Source of the DNA: Betaproteobacteria bacterium
GTDB taxonomy: Bacteria; Pseudomonadota; Gammaproteobacteria; Burkholderiales; Rhodocyclaceae
Reading direction: 5' to 3'
Assembly: GCA_947478755.1 (NCBI GenBank)
Contig: CANJXH010000005.1
Span: forward strand, 1 to 44,231
Length of the DNA stretch: 44,231 nucleotides
The position numbers were made by a program, and so were the translations under genes. The notes under the pieces were generated by a model. It did not search any database and was not told the origin of the DNA. It saw only the letters and a list, made by a program, of their open reading frames with translations. Positions 40,787 through 44,231 of this stretch are shown here, in pieces; the stretch's first letter is position 1; each line of letters opens with the position of its first letter.

Positions 40787-42055
40787 ATGGAAAAGTCAGG
40801 CGCAGATCACCGCCAGCAATGGGAACCGCCGCCGCGCCCGGACTGGGTACAACGCATCAACGAGGAAGGCGATTGCATGAACATCGACGGCGTCGTGCCG
40901 CTCGACGAAGAATCGCTGCTGGAATCGGCCATGCGCAGCACCGGCCTGTCGGATTTCGGCAGCGATGACTGGCGCGAACCTTTTCGCGTTTTCCTCCGCG
41001 CGCTGGAGGATGAGTCGGAATTGAACCTCATGGGCCGCATCCGCACCCGTTCCGAAGTGTTGATGCTGCTCGAAGCACGGCTGCGCATCGAGGACACCTA
41101 CAAGCGCCATCCCGAGATCGAGGACGAACAGATCGTCCGGCCGCTCATCATCGTCGGCCAGGGGCGTTCCGGCACGTCCTTCCTGCAAAACACGCTGGCC
41201 TCTGACCCGGCCAACGGCACGCTCATGCACTGGGAAGCCGTCTTCCCCTGTCCGCCGCCGGAAAAGTCGACCTACCTCACCGACCCACGCATCGAAAACG
41301 CCAACCGCGTGCTCGACCAGTGGAACCGCGTCACACCGACGCTCAAATCGATGCACGAGATCGCCGGCAACATCCCGACCGAAGACTGCGCCATCCTTGC
41401 CATCAACTTCATGTCGCCCAACTACCTCGGCGCGTTCGGTCAGATTCCAGGCTTCGACAAGTACATTTTCCAGCAGGACATGGAACCCGGCCTGCGCTAC
41501 GAAAAGCGCATCCTCAAGTTGCTGCAGTGGAAAAACCCACGCCAGCGCTGGGTGATCAAGGAGCCCATGCACCTCTACCGACTCGCCACACTGCGCAAGG
41601 TTTTCCCCGATGCCTGTCTGGTCTGGCCGCATCGCGACCCGGTGCGCTCGCTGGCATCGCTGGTCAGCATCATCGGCACCATCCAGTGGGGGCGCAGCGA
41701 CCATCCCTTCAAATACGGCAGCCAGGAATACATGACCGACCCGAAGCTTTCCGCTGGCGCCTTCGACAGCGTGATCGATCAACTGGAGGGCGGTGTATTC
41801 CCACCCGGACAGATCCATCACATGCTGTACCGCGACCTGGTGGACGACACGCTGGGCGCGATCGATGCCATGTACCGCCACTTCGACATGCCGCTTTCAC
41901 CCGACAGCCGTGCCGCCATGGCGAAATACCTCGCCGACAGCCCGCGTGATGCGCGGCCGACGCACCTGTTCAACGCCGGCTCGCCGGAAGCGGTAGCCAA
42001 GGCACGCGCAGCCTTCAAACGCTATCAGAACCATTTCGGGATTCCCAGCGAATAG
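40787..42055 (+). CDS. Sulfotransferase family protein, copy 4
   Basis: A 422-residue close paralogue of copy 3 at 36615. Loop VGQGRSGTSFLQN (about 123-135), WVIKEPMHLYRL and PHRDPVRSLASLVSIIG with the Arg and Ser nucleotide contacts. The N-terminal pattern PPPRPDWVQRINEEGDCM and DFGSDDWREPF repeats that of copy 3. Differences cluster in the acceptor-side segments (for example NYLGAFGQIPGFDKYIFQQD), which may mean a different alcohol substrate. AGAGGAGAGG precedes the ATG. The gene lies between paralogue C and the ecdysteroid-kinase-like gene. Confidence 0.88.
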   Translation: MEKSGADHRQQWEPPPRPDWVQRINEEGDCMNIDGVVPLDEESLLESAMRSTGLSDFGSDDWREPFRVFLRALEDESELNLMGRIRTRSEVLMLLEARLRIEDTYKRHPEIEDEQIVRPLIIVGQGRSGTSFLQNTLASDPANGTLMHWEAVFPCPPPEKSTYLTDPRIENANRVLDQWNRVTPTLKSMHEIAGNIPTEDCAILAINFMSPNYLGAFGQIPGFDKYIFQQDMEPGLRYEKRILKLLQWKNPRQRWVIKEPMHLYRLATLRKVFPDACLVWPHRDPVRSLASLVSIIGTIQWGRSDHPFKYGSQEYMTDPKLSAGAFDSVIDQLEGGVFPPGQIHHMLYRDLVDDTLGAIDAMYRHFDMPLSPDSRAAMAKYLADSPRDARPTHLFNAGSPEAVAKARAAFKRYQNHFGIPSE

Positions 42056-42119
42056 GCCCGTGCCGGATGGCCGGAGTCATGGCGAACGTTTCGCCGCAAA
42101 AAATCAGAGGAGAAAAACA

Positions 42120-43328
42120 ATGTTGTTGGCCGAAAAAGTGACCTTGCGTGGCGGGCTCAGGTTGGGCACGTCAATGCTTCGGGTTGCCGCCTACAAGACG
42201 CTGGAAAAATACGCCGAGCCGCGCGCAAAAACCTGGCGCGACGTACCCAGTTCGCCAGCAAAGTTCAACCTTGACTGGCTCAACGACGTACTGTGCCGCG
42301 ATGTTCCCGGTGCGTGCGTCGAATCGTTCGACTTCGGTCGCACCAGTTCAGGCGCGACGGATCGTCAGGCGCTGACGCTGCACTACAACGACGCTGGCGT
42401 CCGCGCCGGCCTGCCCCCGGCGGTTTTCTGCAAATACTCAAACTCCTTGCAGCAACGCCTCTGGCTCGGCAATTCCGAGCTGATGCAGCATGAGGTGGAG
42501 TTCTATCGTGCCATGCGTTCCGAACTGGATATCGAGACGCCGAAGTCCTACCACGTGGCCTACCATCCTCGGGGCTGGCAGTCGGTGGTAATGCTCGAAG
42601 ACCTCGGCGCCACCAAGGGTGCCACCTTCTGCGCCACCACCATGCCGATGACGCTCGACCTGATGAAGGACATCCTCGGCGAACTGGCCAAGTTCCATGG
42701 CCACTATTGGAATGATCCGCGGCTGGACCGGGAATTCACCTGGCTGCGCACGCCACTGCAACTGTTCCAGCGCTTTTGCGAAACCTTCAGCTTTCGCAAG
42801 CAGGTCTTCGTCGGGCTGGAGCGTGCCGATCACGTGGTGCCCGATGCGCTCAAGGGAATAAACGACCAGCTGTGGCTGGCCTACGGTCGTTCCTGCGAGC
42901 AGAGCAATCGCAACCCGCCGCGCACCCTGCTCCATGGCGACCCGCATATCGGCAACTGCTACCTCACGGCACAGGGCAAGATGGGCATCAACGACTGGCA
43001 GGTGTGCATGAAGGGCAACTGGGCATGGGACGTCACCTACCTGCTGCTGACGGCACTGCCGATCGAAGACCGGCGCAATTGGGAACGCGAGCTGCTGAGC
43101 CATTACCGCGAACGCCTCGCGGCGTTTGGCGGCCAGCCCGGTACCTTCGACGAACTCTGGCAGGACTATCGTCGCCATACCCTGCACGCATTGATGGGCT
43201 GGCTGGTCACCATCGGGGCCGGCGGGGTTCAACCCAAGCAACAGCAAGTGGACAAGGTCAGTCTCGATGTCATCCAACGCGCTGCCGCCGCGATGGTCGA
43301 TCTTGAGTCGATTGCGTGTCTGACCTGA
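42120..43328 (+). CDS. Ecdysteroid-kinase-like phosphotransferase (EcKL/CHK type)
   Basis: A 402-residue kinase of the choline/ecdysteroid kinase-like branch of the APH fold. It has the ATP-side strand LPPAVFCKYS (about 98-107), the helix SELMQHEVEFYRAMRSELDIETP, LEDLG (159-163), the catalytic HGDPHIGN (272-279, Asp274), the metal-binding NDWQ (Asp292), and the closing NWAWDVTYLLL. Eukaryotic members phosphorylate steroid hydroxyls; bacterial members are common in catabolic clusters of unknown substrate. Preceded by GAGGAG. In this operon it may phosphorylate a hydroxylated intermediate; the reaction is inferred only. Confidence 0.83.
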   Translation: MLLAEKVTLRGGLRLGTSMLRVAAYKTLEKYAEPRAKTWRDVPSSPAKFNLDWLNDVLCRDVPGACVESFDFGRTSSGATDRQALTLHYNDAGVRAGLPPAVFCKYSNSLQQRLWLGNSELMQHEVEFYRAMRSELDIETPKSYHVAYHPRGWQSVVMLEDLGATKGATFCATTMPMTLDLMKDILGELAKFHGHYWNDPRLDREFTWLRTPLQLFQRFCETFSFRKQVFVGLERADHVVPDALKGINDQLWLAYGRSCEQSNRNPPRTLLHGDPHIGNCYLTAQGKMGINDWQVCMKGNWAWDVTYLLLTALPIEDRRNWERELLSHYRERLAAFGGQPGTFDELWQDYRRHTLHALMGWLVTIGAGGVQPKQQQVDKVSLDVIQRAAAAMVDLESIACLT

Positions 43329-43396
43329 GGCCGGCGTATCCTTGACACGGCCATCCCTGACAGAACAACAAACCGTTTCACGAGGAGAGCACGAAA

Positions 43397-44191
43397 ATGG
43401 ATGACGAAGCACTGAGCAGCATTCTTGATCTGCACGACAAGGTCGCCCTTGTCACCGGCAGTGGACGCGGCATCGGTCGTGGCATTGCCTGCCGGCTCGC
43501 CGAAGCTGGCGCGACGCTGGTGGTTGCCGATGTTGACGCCGGGTTGGCTGCCGAGACAGTCACCCGTATCCAGCATGCCGGCGGCAAAGCCACCAGCATC
43601 GCCGCCGACGCAAGCAAGGTCAGCGAGGCCGACCGGGTGATGCGCTTTGCACTGGAATCCTTTGGCGACCTCGACATCCTGGTCAACAACGCCGCCATGT
43701 TTCCCCCAGTGCCGGTGCTGGATATCAGTGAGCAGCAATGGGACCGGCTGATGGACCTGAATCTGAAGGGCGCATTTTTCCTCGCCCAGGCAGCGGCAAA
43801 GACAATGATCGCCAAGGGGCACGGCGGCAAGATCATCAACATCGCCTCGCTCGGCTGGGCCATCCCGGCCGGCTTGCTCAGCCATTACGATGCGTCCAAG
43901 GGCGGCATGGTGTCCTTCACCCGCTCCTTCGCCAAGGAACTGGGGCCCCATGGCATCCACGTCAACGCGATCGCGCCGGGCATCGTCATGACGCCGGGCG
44001 GCGACCTCGCATCGGCAAAGATGGCGGAAACCATGAAGCTGAACCTGGATGTGCTGCCCATCCGGTCAGTACTGGGGCGCAATGGCGTTGCAGACGACAT
44101 TGCAAAAGTCGCCTATTTCCTCGCGACCGGTCTCTCGGACTACGTGACCGGCAGCGTGATCGAAGTCGGTGGTGGCTACCACCTTTGTTGA
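43397..44191 (+). CDS. SDR family NAD(P)-dependent oxidoreductase
   Basis: A 264-residue classical SDR. Rossmann motif TGSGRGIG (20-27), acidic NAD-selecting Asp in VVADVD (45-47), NNAA (97-100), Asn122, Ser151, Tyr164-x3-Lys168 (YDASK), then the PG motif in AIAPGIVMTPGG. The acidic residue after beta-2 favours NAD over NADP. GAGGAGAGC precedes the ATG. It is the last gene visible in the plus operon; the window ends 40 bases after its stop. It probably oxidises an alcohol made or unmasked by the other enzymes. Confidence 0.93.
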   Translation: MDDEALSSILDLHDKVALVTGSGRGIGRGIACRLAEAGATLVVADVDAGLAAETVTRIQHAGGKATSIAADASKVSEADRVMRFALESFGDLDILVNNAAMFPPVPVLDISEQQWDRLMDLNLKGAFFLAQAAAKTMIAKGHGGKIINIASLGWAIPAGLLSHYDASKGGMVSFTRSFAKELGPHGIHVNAIAPGIVMTPGGDLASAKMAETMKLNLDVLPIRSVLGRNGVADDIAKVAYFLATGLSDYVTGSVIEVGGGYHLC

Positions 44192-44231
44192 AATCCTGAC
44201 CATACGCACGTACCCATTCTGTCCCCGTCAA

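Noticed and set aside
1-44231. CRISPR array, tRNA, rRNA, insertion sequence or prophage genes
   Set aside because: No regularly spaced direct repeats, cloverleaf-like sequences, transposase or phage structural motifs were seen on either strand.

Overview
The window reads as chromosome from a high-GC proteobacterium, most likely a betaproteobacterium. The core genes (redox chaperone Hsp33, the COG4389 membrane 'recombinase', a bactofilin, a GcvR-like ACT protein, SelD/MnmH, EttA) fit that group. The accessory genes resemble those of steroid- or terpenoid-degrading Rhodocyclales-type bacteria. The taxonomic guess is an inference from gene content; there is no rRNA or tRNA gene to support it.

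Layout. (1) 1-1474: partial hslO and a DedA gene. (2) 1487-12933: first catabolic arm. It holds a flavin monooxygenase-like gene divergent from a sulfotransferase; a minus-strand beta-oxidation-like set (enoyl-CoA hydratase-like, SDR, SnoaL-like, acyl-CoA dehydrogenase); and a plus-strand set (second sulfotransferase, Sec-exported DUF1214 protein, DUF1295 steroid-reductase-like membrane protein). (3) 12984-25510: a housekeeping core with a membrane 'recombinase', bactofilin, ACT regulator, MsbA-like exporter, HDOD protein, selD and mnmH divergent, ettA, and trhO. (4) 25532-32891: a long minus-strand run of small enzymes (beta-propeller-like protein, GST, two VOC proteins, SRPBCC, histidine phosphatase, thioesterase, CDGSH protein, APH-type kinase, NTF2-like, isochorismatase-like). 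(5) 33032-44191: a divergent plus-strand operon of about 11 kb: luciferase-like oxidoreductase, Rieske oxygenase alpha subunit, three Tat-signal DUF1214-type proteins interleaved with two close sulfotransferase paralogues, an ecdysteroid-kinase-like phosphotransferase, and an SDR.

How it fits together. Arms 2 and 5 look like parts of a pathway for a large hydrophobic, hydroxylated or polycyclic substrate. They combine ring oxygenation (Rieske, LLM), oxidoreduction (SDRs, DUF1295, acyl-CoA dehydrogenase, hydratase), ketosteroid-isomerase-fold proteins, conjugation enzymes (four sulfotransferases, two kinases) and exported DUF1214 proteins. The recurring pairing of sulfotransferase with DUF1214 (four of each) is the most distinctive feature. 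The substrate is not shown by the sequence.

The most concrete new observation is a segmental duplication with reciprocal decay. An ancestral block [DUF1295 > sulfotransferase > < membrane protein] exists twice. Near 1487-4237 only the sulfotransferase survives, flanked by stubs of the other two genes. Near 11039-12933 the other two genes survive and the sulfotransferase is a ghost with stop codons and large deletions. Other points are an Hsp33 that keeps only two of its four zinc cysteines, a crotonase-fold protein lacking both hydratase glutamates, and two long hairpin repeats of one family about 31 kb apart. I found no CRISPR array, tRNA, rRNA, or insertion sequence.
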